Under the pieces are notes generated by a model. The model was not told the DNA's origin. It saw only the letters and a program-made list of their open reading frames with translations, and did not search any database. From contig JACGWO010000001.1 of the NCBI GenBank assembly GCA_034509735.1, positions 28,213,966 to 28,277,965 on the forward strand: a stretch of DNA of 64,000 nucleotides, given 5' to 3'. Of the stretch, positions 1 to 10,900 are shown piece by piece. This stretch comes from Sesamum alatum. Lineage: Eukaryota > Streptophyta > Magnoliopsida > Lamiales > Pedaliaceae. The position numbers were made by a program, and so were the translations under genes. Numbering within the stretch: the first letter of the stretch is position 1; every line of letters starts with the position of its first letter.

Positions 1-42
1 TCTGAGCGACATGGATGATTGGCTTTAGGTCAAGTGGGAGAT
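1..42 (+). mobile_element. 3' end of a Ty1/copia internal region with polypurine tract
   Basis: The first bases match the end of a copia internal region. A purine-rich tract (about 32-42, AAGTGGGAGAT) directly precedes an LTR that opens with TGTTAG. The same arrangement, in reverse, is seen at 60692-60710 next to the minus-strand copy. The rest of this element lies before the window. Confidence 0.7.
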
Positions 43-2269
43 TGTTAGAATAGGTGACCAAAAAGCCAATTGGATTGACAGTTTTGGGTACTATTTAACA
101 ATCTTTATTAGAGTAATATTGACTTGATGAATATAGTAAGTATTCATCCGTGGCACAATATGTTTGCTGTGCTTACTGATTACGTTAAACGACATTTTAA
201 CGTAACAATAAATGCCCACAGACCAATTGGATAACCCATGTAGTTAGGCTGCTCATTGGATGCAGCTATGAAATCAACTTCTGAGGGTTGGTCTAAAACG
301 TTCCAAGTCGAGGACTTCGAGACAGGGCATCAAGGGTCCTATAGAGACTTGCACTAAGGATTCCATTTATTGGATGAGTGTCGTGTTTCAACGACGACAG
401 ACGTTGGACGTCTATGCAATATTAGTGGGTTAGTTGACAAGGGTGTCAGCTGAGTGAACTGACTCACGGGAATCGTCATATGGAAGCCTTGGAGGCTTGG
501 TCAGTATAACTGAAATTCCCAGCTCTGATAGTACGAGATTAGTCCTCGGACTTGAGGAATCATGGCAGTCGCATGTATATGATGGTTGTATCTAGGATTT
601 GCCAAGAGATGTTCGTGTCTGGGATACGTTCATTATAAGCCTTATCCAGTGCAGTCGGAATATGTATTGAGGACGGTGGATTCCGAGATAGGATCCGTCA
701 CCTGTCAATATATGACAGTCGAGTCGCCTATGCGCTATGAGACAGTTTAAGCTCTTTAAGTTTGTGGCCACAGCAATTGGTCGAGTAGGTAATGGTTTTC
801 TACGTTAATCAATAGAGCAAACGTGTCTCGAGTTATTGATCATAGTTTTCTAGTCCAGGATGGGAACCGATGCTCAATTCCATGCCCTATACTTAGACCG
901 GGAGACGGATGATGGAAGGACCGTACTCGTATGGTAATCGGGAGCCTAAATGTTCACGCCAACATTCACCTAGTCCCTAGTGCCATGGACCGTTGCTAGA
1001 CGACCACCCATGGTGACGGGCGTTTTCCGATTAATGGTTAATTGAAAAACAGTTAATTAAATTGGATTTAATTGACCAATTGTGTTGGACACAAGCCCAA
1101 ATCTAGCTTAGGGTGAACCTAAAGAGTCACACACAAATCACTATGGAATTGGTAGAATTAATTTGGAATTAATTCTAGAAGAAGCTAATTAATTAAATTG
1201 GAGTAAATTAATTCAAGGAGAAAAATAAATGATTGGATCATTTATTGAAAAATTCATTTGATGGATGGTCCAAGAATTAATTAATTGGATTAGTTGATTC
1301 TTGGGCTTAGAACCTTTAAATTAACTGGATTAATATATCGGGTTTGGTTTAACTAATTGATTGGATCAATTAATTAGAGTTTGGACTTATGTTTATTTAA
1401 TTGGATTAATTAAACATATGGTCTTCAATTGGATTGAGATTAATTGAATTAATTAATACTCAATGGACTTTCTTTGGACTTAATTTAATTAGATTAAATA
1501 AAAGTCTAGTAGTCCTAATCCATGGAAAAATGCAATTTATAGCAAGTGAAGATGAATTAAAATCCTCCACATGTGAGACACATGTGTCCAGCCTTTGTGT
1601 TGTTTGATGGGTGGTTTATTTTCTATAATGGTGCATGGTTATGTAGATAGTGGTGTGTGTATGCAGGTTGCTTTGGAAGGTGACAAGAGAAGCTGAATTT
1701 TGAATTCAACAACTCTATATACACAACACTATTCACATAACTTGTAAGCATGACATTGCACGAAATTTCCAGAAAAAACTCTCCAAAGTATCTGAAAAAA
1801 CTCTCCTTCTTGTGTTCATACCTTTTGGAAATGTTCGAACTAAAAATATTTCAAAGGCACTAATCAATAGTGTTCATTTGGAGTTGTTTGTTTTTTCTTT
1901 TCTCTACTTCTATCTAGCAATAGATTAGAGGATATACCATTTTATAGTGTGGTGTGGACAAATTAGAGGGATTATGCTTTGGATCCTCAAGTGAATGGAA
2001 GGAGAAACGGAAACGAAAAGGGGACAAAGGTTGTACCGGTTCTACATGTAGAACAAAAAGGTTGGTTTCCATTTACATTTTATGTAATTTTTGTTTACTT
2101 CCTTTAGCCACATGTCCAGCATCTTCTCCTCTTTAATTTATACTCTTGACAAGCACCGAATGCCCGAGAACTTCAAAGGGAAGACCCCTTTGAATCCGTT
2201 TAAATTATGCCTTTAAATTTACGTTTTTACACTTCCGCTGCGTTCCCCGGCCGTACCCGATTATTTCAG
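43..2269 (+). mobile_element. Ty1/copia LTR (about 2.2 kb), probably a 3' LTR
   Basis: The LTR opens with TGTTAGAATAGGTGACC after a polypurine tract. The same sequence recurs at 62059 (plus), 60691 (minus), 3104 (minus) and 17588 (plus), which defines one LTR family. The body holds the family's characteristic stretches: the nosed phrase around 240-320, the segment near 940-1020 about the A of a conserved 'CATGGTGACGGG' word, then an AT-rich TTAATT-repeat part at 1030-1540. The end is set near 2269 (CCCGATTATTTCA) because an inverted copy starts right after it. No tRNA-Met primer site follows, which fits a 3' LTR. Short open frames inside are not genes. Confidence 0.75.
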
Positions 2270-3104
2270 TCAGTTCCCATCCTTGATTAGGTATCTATGC
2301 TTTAAACTTGAGATAGGTTTAACTCTATGATTGGCGTAGGAAATCCTTTCCCACTCAATCAGGTGCTATAGCCATACACTTTGTGAGTTTAAACCATCTC
2401 TAAGTGCATAGGAGATCTCGTTGTCATAATCTTTGACAAGGGATAGATCCTATCTTCGAATCCACCGTCTTCTCTACGTACTCTGACTGCACTGAACAAG
2501 GCTTATGATGGCCATGTCTTACGACACAATCACCTCATGCCAGATCCAAGATACAACCTTCGTATGTGAGCGACTGCCGTGATTCCTCAAGTACGAGAAC
2601 TAATCCCGTACTATCGGAATCGGGAATACAAGTCATACCGATCAAGCTCGTATGGCTTCCATATGTCGATTCCCGCGAGTTACCTCAGTCAGCCGACACC
2701 CTTGTCAACTAACCCACAGATATTGCATAGACGTCCAACGTCTGTCACCGAGGAAACACGGTACTCATCCAATGAATGCAATCCTTAGTGCAAGTCTCTA
2801 GAGGACCTTTCATACCCAATCTCGAGGTCCTCGACTTGGAGTGTTTCAAATCGATCTATAGAAGTTGGTTCCATGATCGCCAATCTATGCGCAGTCCAAC
2901 TTCTTGGATTCATTTGTCCAGTCTGTGAGCGTTTGTTGTGACATCGAAACCACGTTCAATGCTAGCAGTAAGCACAACAAACTTATCGTTGACAATGATA
3001 AATCCTTACTACATTCATCAACATAATATTAGTTTCGTTCAAAGATTGGTGAATAGTTCTCATAACAACCAACGATATTGACTTTCTGGTCACCTATTTT
3101 AACA
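2270..3104 (-). mobile_element. Inverted fragment of the same copia LTR family
   Basis: Read on the minus strand from 3104, it begins TGTTAAAATAGGTG and then follows the LTR at 43 and 62059 in order, down to the word at about 2270-2300 that matches LTR position about 850-880. It is the 5' 835 bp of an LTR in reverse orientation, joined to the 3' end of the forward LTR. Together with 43-900 it forms a long imperfect inverted repeat. The plus-strand ORF at 2579-2788 lies antisense to the LTR and is not considered a gene. Confidence 0.75.
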
Positions 3105-3159
3105 TTAAGAAGTCCTGATTCCACGAATTATGTTTACCACCACTCAATATCAAACATTT

Positions 3160-3345
3160 GTTCCAATGAAAAGAAAACAATTTCCTGCAAAGTTCATTTG
3201 CAATGAGTATTAATAAGAGTCAAGAAAAAATACTAGATTGAGTAGGATTGTATTTGTCAGAGCCAATATTCGCACATGGTCAGTTATATGTTGCTTTGTC
3301 ACGTGTGAAAAATATTAGGCTTAAAGATGCTCATTTGTAATAAAC
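3160..3345 (+). pseudogene. Helitron PIF1-like helicase, C-terminal remnant
   Basis: Conceptual translation with one frame change gives SFAMSINKSQ, then after a stop VGLYLSEPIFAHGQLYVALS and a basic tail. These are the final helicase motifs of Helitron Rep-helicases (the INKSQG and YVALSR blocks). They match the intact helicase at about 26790-26890 on the other strand in this window. An in-frame TAG/TGA and small indels mean it is not functional. The enzyme would unwind DNA for rolling-circle transposition. Nothing of the Rep domain remains here. Confidence 0.7.
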
Positions 3346-3889
3346 TTGGAATACCGCAAAATTGCAAAATATATCGTGTATCCTGAGATACTTGCTGCAA
3401 CTCATGAATAAAAGTATTGTTATTTTATATTTGTCCTTGTAATTATCTTTTTGGCATAACTATCTATCTTACTTAAGATTCATATAGAGGTTTATAAAAA
3501 ATTTATCATAATTCCATAACCATGCATAGTTCACACTTTTTCTTTGATTTATATTTATTTTTGTTAGATTGCAATGTATTCGTGTGTTTCAAAATATTAC
3601 ATACATTAAAAGGTTAAAATAAATATTACTGATAAGTGTAGGAGATACAGATGTAATATATGCACCTTTGGAGTTATTGAGCCCCCATGGTTGTCAGATT
3701 TAATATCAAGATCCGCTTGATCAAATAAGTAGATGTACACACACATGAGCATAAGATAAGAACACTGAAGATGATATTTTTTTGATTGTAAAGTAAGCAT
3801 ATGTCTGATTGTATTATTTTTCGAGATTCATGTTTCTTTTATAAAATTAGAAAGTTTTGAACAAAATTGCATCTCTTTTTGTTAAATTT

Positions 3890-5405
3890 GGCAGGACTTT
3901 TTCATGCAATGCGTGGTATATGGTTATAGTGTTGCTGCATCATTTCATGCCTGGCTGAAGCAAACATATATTATATTCAAGATGTACAAGTGATAGTAGC
4001 TGATAAAAATTATAGAATACTACCCCACGGCTATCAGTTGCTATTAGGTCATGATGTGAAAATTGAAGATATTACATCTCGTCACTACGAGTTTTCACAC
4101 CATTTTTATCACATTGTTAGATTGAAAGACATAGAAACCCACATGAATTTGGAGTACTAGCTTATTGGTAAGTCAATTTATATTTTAATTAATTATATAT
4201 TTGTGATTTTTTTATAGATATAGACACATATATAACTAATTTGTATTTTACTGCAGATATTTTTGGATTGGTTGTTTTGAGTTAAGCATTATCGACAAGC
4301 TCCAAATGTGTTTATTTATTCGTGATATCTTGATCCTCGATACCACATAATTGTTTTCTATTTTTGTTTTTCAATTTTTATTAAAAATATGGTTAGTATG
4401 ATTGCAACTAATCACTTACTTTTACATACACCAGTATGACAGTTGTTCGCATGGTTTTATGTGGTAATTCTACCAGTGATGAAGGGAAAGATAGTTGAAG
4501 ATGCTTTATCACAATAATATTTTGTTGGCATGTGGTGTGTTGTGGTTAAAAGTTTTGAAGGTAAATATAGTTTTTTTAACCAAATACAAAATGTAATGAT
4601 TCTTTTGTCTAATGTTAGTTTTGTCATTTGTTGGTCCATTTATATATACACATAAGTTTAGCAAATTGTATATCAACTACAGAACAAAGTTTACAGATCT
4701 CCTAGAACTTGGTAAGACAAGCTACACATAAAAACATTACTATGTTGGAACTTCTTTATCATGCTTGCACTTCAAATTTTGAAGGTCTAATGAAGATCGT
4801 GGCCCACAAAAAATGATTCTATTAATTCGATCAAGCAGATTTATGATATCCAGGCCACTAAAAATCTCAAATGCTAAAAGAATTTTGATATGTGTTTATG
4901 AACCTCGGGATGGTGTAAGAATTTTAATTTTGTTATTACTTACTAAATATTAGAAAATATTATAGTTCAATATGATTATAGAATTTAATGCACAAGTAAA
5001 ATCTTTTCCATCATTGATCGTGTTGAGAAAATTGATGTTGATAATAAGTGGTACGCAACATGCAATCAATGTGAAGATAGTTGCAAATCTTATCGTGGGC
5101 AAACAATTTGTGTTAGATGCAATGACGTTGTTGATGCAACTATCTGATACTATTTTTCATATTATTTACTTATATCATTTTATTATTTTATTTGATATTA
5201 AATAAATTATTTTATAATTACAGGTTTCGACTTCATCTTAGAGTGAATGATAGCAGCGGTGGTATCAATTTGAAATTGTTGAACAAGCAAGCTGAATATA
5301 TGTTTCGAAACCAAGCTGCTTATTTTAAAATTTTGGAAGAAAATGTAAATAACAATGTTGTTTTGGGACACACATCATATTCACATATACTAATAGTTTT
5401 GGCAT
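3890..5405 (+). pseudogene. RPA1-like single-strand DNA-binding protein remnant (Helitron-carried)
   Basis: Broken frames resemble plant RPA large-subunit/DUF223 proteins. An OB-fold-like stretch lies at about 4020-4160 (VKIEDITSRHYEFSH, then HIVRLKDIETHMN). A C4 zinc-finger block at about 5027-5140 reads DNKWYATCNQCEDSCKSY and RGQTICVRCNDVVDAT. After a short intron-like gap, a C-terminal OB strand begins near 5222 (RFRLHLRVNDSSGG). RPA proteins coat single-stranded DNA, and several plant Helitrons carry such genes next to Rep-helicase, which fits this position. Stops interrupt every part, so it is a pseudogene. Exon limits are approximate. Confidence 0.6.
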
Positions 5406-6114
5406 GACATATTCTGTTACTAGAAATACGGTGGAAAGATACTACAAGACCACATCAACTTATTCATAAGCCGCGCCTTATACATTTATTGTGCCTAAAC
5501 CACCAATTTTTCAAAGGTCAATGCTCGTTGTCCGATGAATTTTATTTTATCAGTTGATTAGTGTGAAGAGTGTTCTCATCTTCTAAAGAGATTGAATCTT
5601 CTGCATAAATAAATTGTAAGTATTTATGATTATGTTTCATTTAATGAAAAGTGGAAAGTTTATTTTTCAAATAAAATTTAATTTCTCCAAATTTATATTG
5701 GTCACTTGTTTTTTAAGTTCACCATAATCAAATATTTTGATGATATATTTCATAAATCTTCTGGTTTACTCTTTTTGTTTGTTTGTTTGTTTTTTGACAT
5801 TTGCAGGTTTGAATTTCAAGAAGTTAATTTCATTGTCATTAATTAGTCAATTTAGAATTTGGGTTGCTTTTTTATTTTTATGTAACATATTTTAGACATA
5901 TTATATTAATTTACTATTGTACTTATGCTTGATTCTTCAATAATCTTTTATTTATTTTATGTAAATTTATTTTGCTTTAGGTTTTATTAATATTGGTACA
6001 TTGTAATAAATAAAGTTAATTTTCTATTATTCATCTAAATTTATAGTTCTTTTGGGATTGACTTTCAAATAGTTTAAAAATATTATAAAATATTATTTTA
6101 ATTGTAAATAAATT

Positions 6115-6144
6115 GATCCGTGCATAATATGAGTAGCACACTAG
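6115..6144 (+). other. Helitron 3' terminus (decayed hairpin plus CTAG)
   Basis: CCGTGC is followed by ATA and a degraded complementary arm, then TAGCACA and CTAG before T. Plant Helitron ends have a short hairpin about 10 bases before CTRR-T. Here the 3' arm differs from a perfect complement mainly at positions compatible with C-to-T and G-to-A decay. Confidence 0.5.
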
Positions 6145-6934
6145 TTATATATATCAGGGATGTTTTAACAATTTTAGTATAATAGAGGGGGATTTATGCA
6201 ATTAGCCTTAAAAAGTTTTGCTTTGGCGTTTAGGGATTTGCAATGGCGGTATCAGCGGAAGACACATGGAGAGTTATTGTTAGGATATATAATTGAATAT
6301 TCATATGCAAATCAGACGAAGAGGACTTGAAAATTTTCAGTCATTTTTTATACGCTCGCAACTGCAAAAAAATCATTATCAAGCATCAACTACCCGTTAA
6401 AGAAAGCGATGATGGTTTGATAGTGACACATTAATTTATTATGAGTTCGAGTCCTCTAAAAAAAAATTATACCGTATTCTTTTTTAATTTTGACATAATT
6501 ATACATAACTCTTAAGTAATTTAAAAGATTATATCTAGTACTTATGATGTTTGCTTCTATTTAATAAATAAGTCCATGCGTTAATTAAAATTCAGCGAAT
6601 TTGATAATATTAACAAAAAAAGTGAATGACAATCGTTATTTACCATCAATTAACTTTTACTAAATTATTATAGGTCAAATAATTTTTTTTAAAATCAAAT
6701 TATTATACATTTTCACACGTTAATGTATGTGATGAGGTATATCATCACCATTATAAGACTAGTTTAGTAATAAAATGTTTGTCAGTTTTCAATCAATTGA
6801 TGGTAAATATCAATTTACATTCAATTTTTTTTAATATCAATGAATTCAGTGAACTTTGACTAACAGATGACCTATTTGTTAGACGAAAATAAATTTCATA
6901 GGTACTAAATATAAATTTTTCAAATTATATAAAA
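6145..6934. other. AT-rich intergenic DNA
   Basis: No convincing ORF, RNA gene or recognised repeat was seen. The stretch is AT-rich with runs of A and T. Confidence 0.5.
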
Positions 6935-7443
6935 TTTAGGATTAATTACACTTGGATCCCTCTGAAAATGTGAAATTACACTTTATCCCAAAGAAGTTTT
7001 AAAATTACATTTATACCCCCTCTGAAAATTCACCGTTTACACCTGACATTCTTCCGTCAAGGTTTCGACGGAAAATATTAACGTCAACAAAAATAATTAC
7101 ATAATTTATCAATTTTGTCTCCCATTTAACATTTTCATGTATAATTTTGTACTTATAAGGGGAAAAATGCAATAATGTTAACCTCACTTCATATGTATAT
7201 ATTGTATTTATCCCCTTATAAGCATAAAAATATACATGAAAAAAGTTAAATGAGAAACAAAATTGAAAAATTATGTAATTATTTTTGTCGATGGTAGCAC
7301 TTCCCGTCGAAACCTCAACGAAAGAAGGTCAGGTGTAAACGATGAATTTTCGGAGGGGGTGTAAGTGTAATTTCAAAACCTTTTTAAGGGAAAGTGTAAT
7401 TTCACATTTTTAGAGGAAGTTCAAGTGTAATTAACCCTAAAAT
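6935..7443. mobile_element. MITE with long terminal inverted repeats (about 0.5 kb)
   Basis: The left end (TTTAGGATTAATTACACTTGGATCCC...) is matched by the reverse complement of the right end (...TTCAAGTGTAATTAACCCTAAA). The repeat continues inward: GTGAAATTACACTTT / AAAGTGTAATTTCAC, then TACACCTGAC / GTCAGGTGTAAAC, then the TTTCGACGG / CGTCGAAA words. The whole element can fold on itself. It has no ORF. It lies about 0.5 kb upstream of the NDB1 start codon. The superfamily is not clear. Confidence 0.75.
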
Positions 7444-7936
7444 TTATATATAATTACATCAAATATCAACAAGTGGGTGTAATATTTAAAAAAAAATGTA
7501 AAAACGTCTCCAGTTCGTGAGATCTGTCTGTGACCTGTTTACTCCTTATGGGCCACAGCAGACACTAATTCGCAAAAATTGGAGCTGTAACACAAACAAG
7601 TCAAACTAACCGTTCGAACACTCCAATTGTAAGGGAAAGAAACAACACTTCTTTTTCTTCTTTCTACACCAAGGTACAACTCTCACAAGACGACGTACAA
7701 CGTCTCGTTTACATAGATTCATCCAAATTTTAGTGTTTTTGGACTATTTATAGTATTAAATGGAGAAAATGTCTATAACCCACATTCACGAAGGTCTCAA
7801 CTCCCTGGAAAGAACTAGTCTTTACAGACTTTGACAGTAGAAAGAAGTTTTGTGTGTTTTCTCGCAGAATTTCCAGAAAGGAACAATAGCAGTCAATTAT
7901 CAGATTTTGTAAAGGCAAAAGTGGTAGCAGATCAAG
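7444..7936 (+). promoter_or_regulatory. Upstream region and 5' leader of NDB1
   Basis: A TGGGCC site II word lies at 7549-7554. Site II elements (TGGGCY) are known to be enriched in promoters of plant mitochondrial respiratory genes. A TATA-like TATTTATA lies at 7745-7752. A pyrimidine-rich stretch at 7650-7670 and a potential leader intron (GT near 7672, AG near 7868) suggest that transcription could start further up. The start site cannot be fixed from sequence. Confidence 0.4.
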
Positions 7937-10900
7937 ATGAGATTTTTCTCATATTTCAACAGGATTCTCCATGGTGGTCGTGCTTCAGCCAAGCTTTTGT
8001 TTGTTTGTTCTCTCAGGTTCCATTTGACCCCCATAATACATAACATTTCCCCCTTCTCCTTGTTTGCACTTCAGGTTTTGGCATAATTATGTGATAGAAG
8101 GTGCAAGGTTTTCTTGAAATACCCTTAGGAATCTCAAATCAACCCCAATGTAAAGTTGCCTGTTGTTTTTAAGTTTTGGTGGGCGATGTGCTGTTTGATC
8201 AGCTGTAAAATTGCATGCCAGATGATTTTGTGATGAAAAGTTGACTCATATTAATGCATTTGTTCCAGAATTTGCTGTTGTACTATCTGGTTGGTTTCTT
8301 TATCCTCAGCTAACTTGTCGTGAAGCTCATCATTTCTTTATGTGGTATCATAGATCGTCCAGTTTGTATTTTCATGAGAATTCAGGGAAAAAATTAATTT
8401 AGCAGTGCCCAGTAATGAGTTGGGAAGCTGCCGATTAAATAGTTAAAATCTTGACAAGGAAATGGAGAACGTCCGAAGGTCTTCCAATCGAAACTCTAAA
8501 TGTTGGCAGTCAAGCCGGTTTCAGTAGTTTTTGTTATCACTGTGGCATTAAAGATGCAGGTCTCAGTCATTACGTAACTCAAAGGCTTTCTGTACTTCAT
8601 GTTTGTGCCAATTTTTATCCTTCTCCAGTTGGGGTTAAGTGTTAGAATCCAGAAATTTAACAATTCCGAAGATAACTTTGTAACTGTTTAACATAAAAAA
8701 GTAGATGAAAGTAGGTGCTGTTTCAAGATTTCGTGTGGTGATTTTAAGTGAAACATAGTGAAGACCTTGATAAGAAACGCACAACACCTTAGGCTGACTC
8801 TTGAATCCTTGTGATGCTTTATTGAAGTTTTCTGTACAACTGGTGTTCATAGGATTTAAGAGATTATTCGGTTGAGAACATGTCAGTTATTCATCTGTTG
8901 AGAACCTCTTCTGATAGAATGAATTTCTTTCAGAAAACTTAAGTGCTACTCATCTAATTCCCAAGGTTTCAACAATAAATGATCTCTTGGATGACAATAT
9001 GCATAAATACTTTACCTTCTATGTGTCTTTTATGTTTTATCATTTTGTGGACTTGTAATACGATTGTGATTCCATTTGCATGATGTTACAGTGGTGGAAG
9101 CCTCATTGCATATGCAGACTCTCCTTCGGATCGGGATGAATCAAGTTTTATGCAGAATCAAAAGGAAACACAGAAGAAAAAGGTGGTAGTGCTTGGAACA
9201 GGATGGGCTGGTACTAGCTTCCTGAAAGATTTGGATATCTCCTCCTATGATGTTCAGGTGGTTTCACCAAGGAATTACTTTGCGTTCACTCCTTTGTTAC
9301 CGAGCGTCACATGTGGAACAGTTGAGGCAAGAAGCATTGTAGAGCCAGTTCGAAACATTATAAAAAAGGTCAGCCAGTCTTAAATTAAGTATCGTTTATG
9401 TTTGTCTCCTCATTCTATCTGACTGTTTGGAGTTCCGGATGCCTAGCTACTTTGTTTAAATGGTTCATGCGTGCATCTCTTAGGAAATTCAATTTGTTTT
9501 CTTAATGCTTTGCAGATGATTTTACATTTTCTCAAGCTTTAAAACTTTTGTTGGTAACCATTGGGGTGGTATTAGGATTTATCTATTGAAAACTTTATTC
9601 ACAAAGTTTCTCTTTCACGAATATCATGTAGAGGAATGGTGAAATTAAGTTCTGGGAAGCAGAATGCCTCAAGATCGATCCTGCAAACAAAAAGGTTTTC
9701 TGCCGGTCCAATATTGATGAGAATTTAGCTGGGAATAATGAATTTTCTTTAAAATATGATTATTTAGTCATAGCTATTGGGGCACAAGTAAACACATTCA
9801 ATACTCCCGGCGTCTTGGAGCATTGCCATTTTCTGAAGGTAATATCCTAATTCACAAAATGATACTTGCTATAATATTTACTGGCATGTGGTTGTTAATC
9901 ATCCTTTACTTACATTGAATAGTATTTCATGCAGGAAGTAGAGGATGCTCAAAGGATACGCAGGACAGTGATTGATTGTTTTGAAAAAGCCGTTCTTCCA
10001 GAGTTGACTGAGGAAGAGCGGAGGATTAACCTCCACTTTGTTATAGTAGGAGGGGGTCCAACCGGTGTAGAATTTGCTGCAGAACTTTATGATTTTGTTC
10101 ATGAAGATTTGGTCAAAATATACCCCTCTGTTAAGGATCTCGTGAGCATATCGGTGATACAATCTGGTGATCATATATTGAACACGTAAGCAACCAACAT
10201 ACATAGTTTGCTTTGTGCAGGCAAGATACTTCAAAATAGCACCCTGAATCCTATCATCAGTTGTAATTAATGTTTGCATATTATATAGTAGTAAAGTGAA
10301 TGGTGCAGCCACCTGCTACAACTTGGTGTTCTCATGGTCTAAGGGAAATAAAATTCCGAGCTCTTTGGTCTTGTCCTCATTGGGTATCTTATTATCTTCT
10401 GCACAATTAGCTCAAAGAATCATCTAATATTGCTTTATGGTTCTTGATGTTTCGTTTCTCTTATGTTGATGTCGTTGAGAGATTGTCTCCTTGGTCAGTC
10501 ATGTCCCTAGAATTTATTTTTTTTTAAGTGTCATTGCAGGTTGTATCAATTGGTCTCTCCTTCATTGACTCCTCATCCAAAATATCTGATGGCTGATCAT
10601 AAAAGAAGAACAAATTTCAATTTTCCTTGGTTTCAAGTGGGAAACAGTGAGAAAATTAGTTAAATACAAGAACAAGTGATAAAAGACAGTTTGGAGGCTA
10701 ATTTCTGAGTATCAACTTGAAGACAAGTGATACTTAGATAATAGTTGAAAATAAAACAAAGAGTTTGGTCCTCTAGTCTCTCTTCGTATTTACTGGATAA
10801 AATAGATGTTCATTCTACATAGGTTTCTTCGAAGAGTGGGACAAGGAAATCCATGTAAATATAATTCATTTAGGAGGTTATGCTAACATGTTTTCTCCAT

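Larger units (their letters stand above)
3105..6144 (+). mobile_element. Truncated, decayed Helitron (plus strand)
   Basis: It contains, in order, the C-terminal part of a Helitron helicase, a single-strand-binding RPA-like gene remnant, and a Helitron-type 3' end (CTAG followed by T at 6141-6145). This order is known for plant Helitrons that carry RPA genes. The 5' half is missing because the copia LTR fragment abuts at 3104. Many stops and indels show that it is old. Confidence 0.65.

Noticed and set aside
7760..7834. Short upstream ORF (24 codons) before NDB1
   Set aside because: Only relevant if transcription begins upstream of 7760, which the sequence cannot show. A TATA-like word at 7745 would place the start after it.
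7831..8043. ORF over the NDB1 start and first donor site
   Set aside because: It begins at TTG rather than ATG and is in another frame. The ATG at 7937 gives the family N-terminus and splices in frame.
9899..10312. 137-codon minus-strand ORF
   Set aside because: It lies opposite NDB1 exon 4, whose sense translation is clearly the real one.
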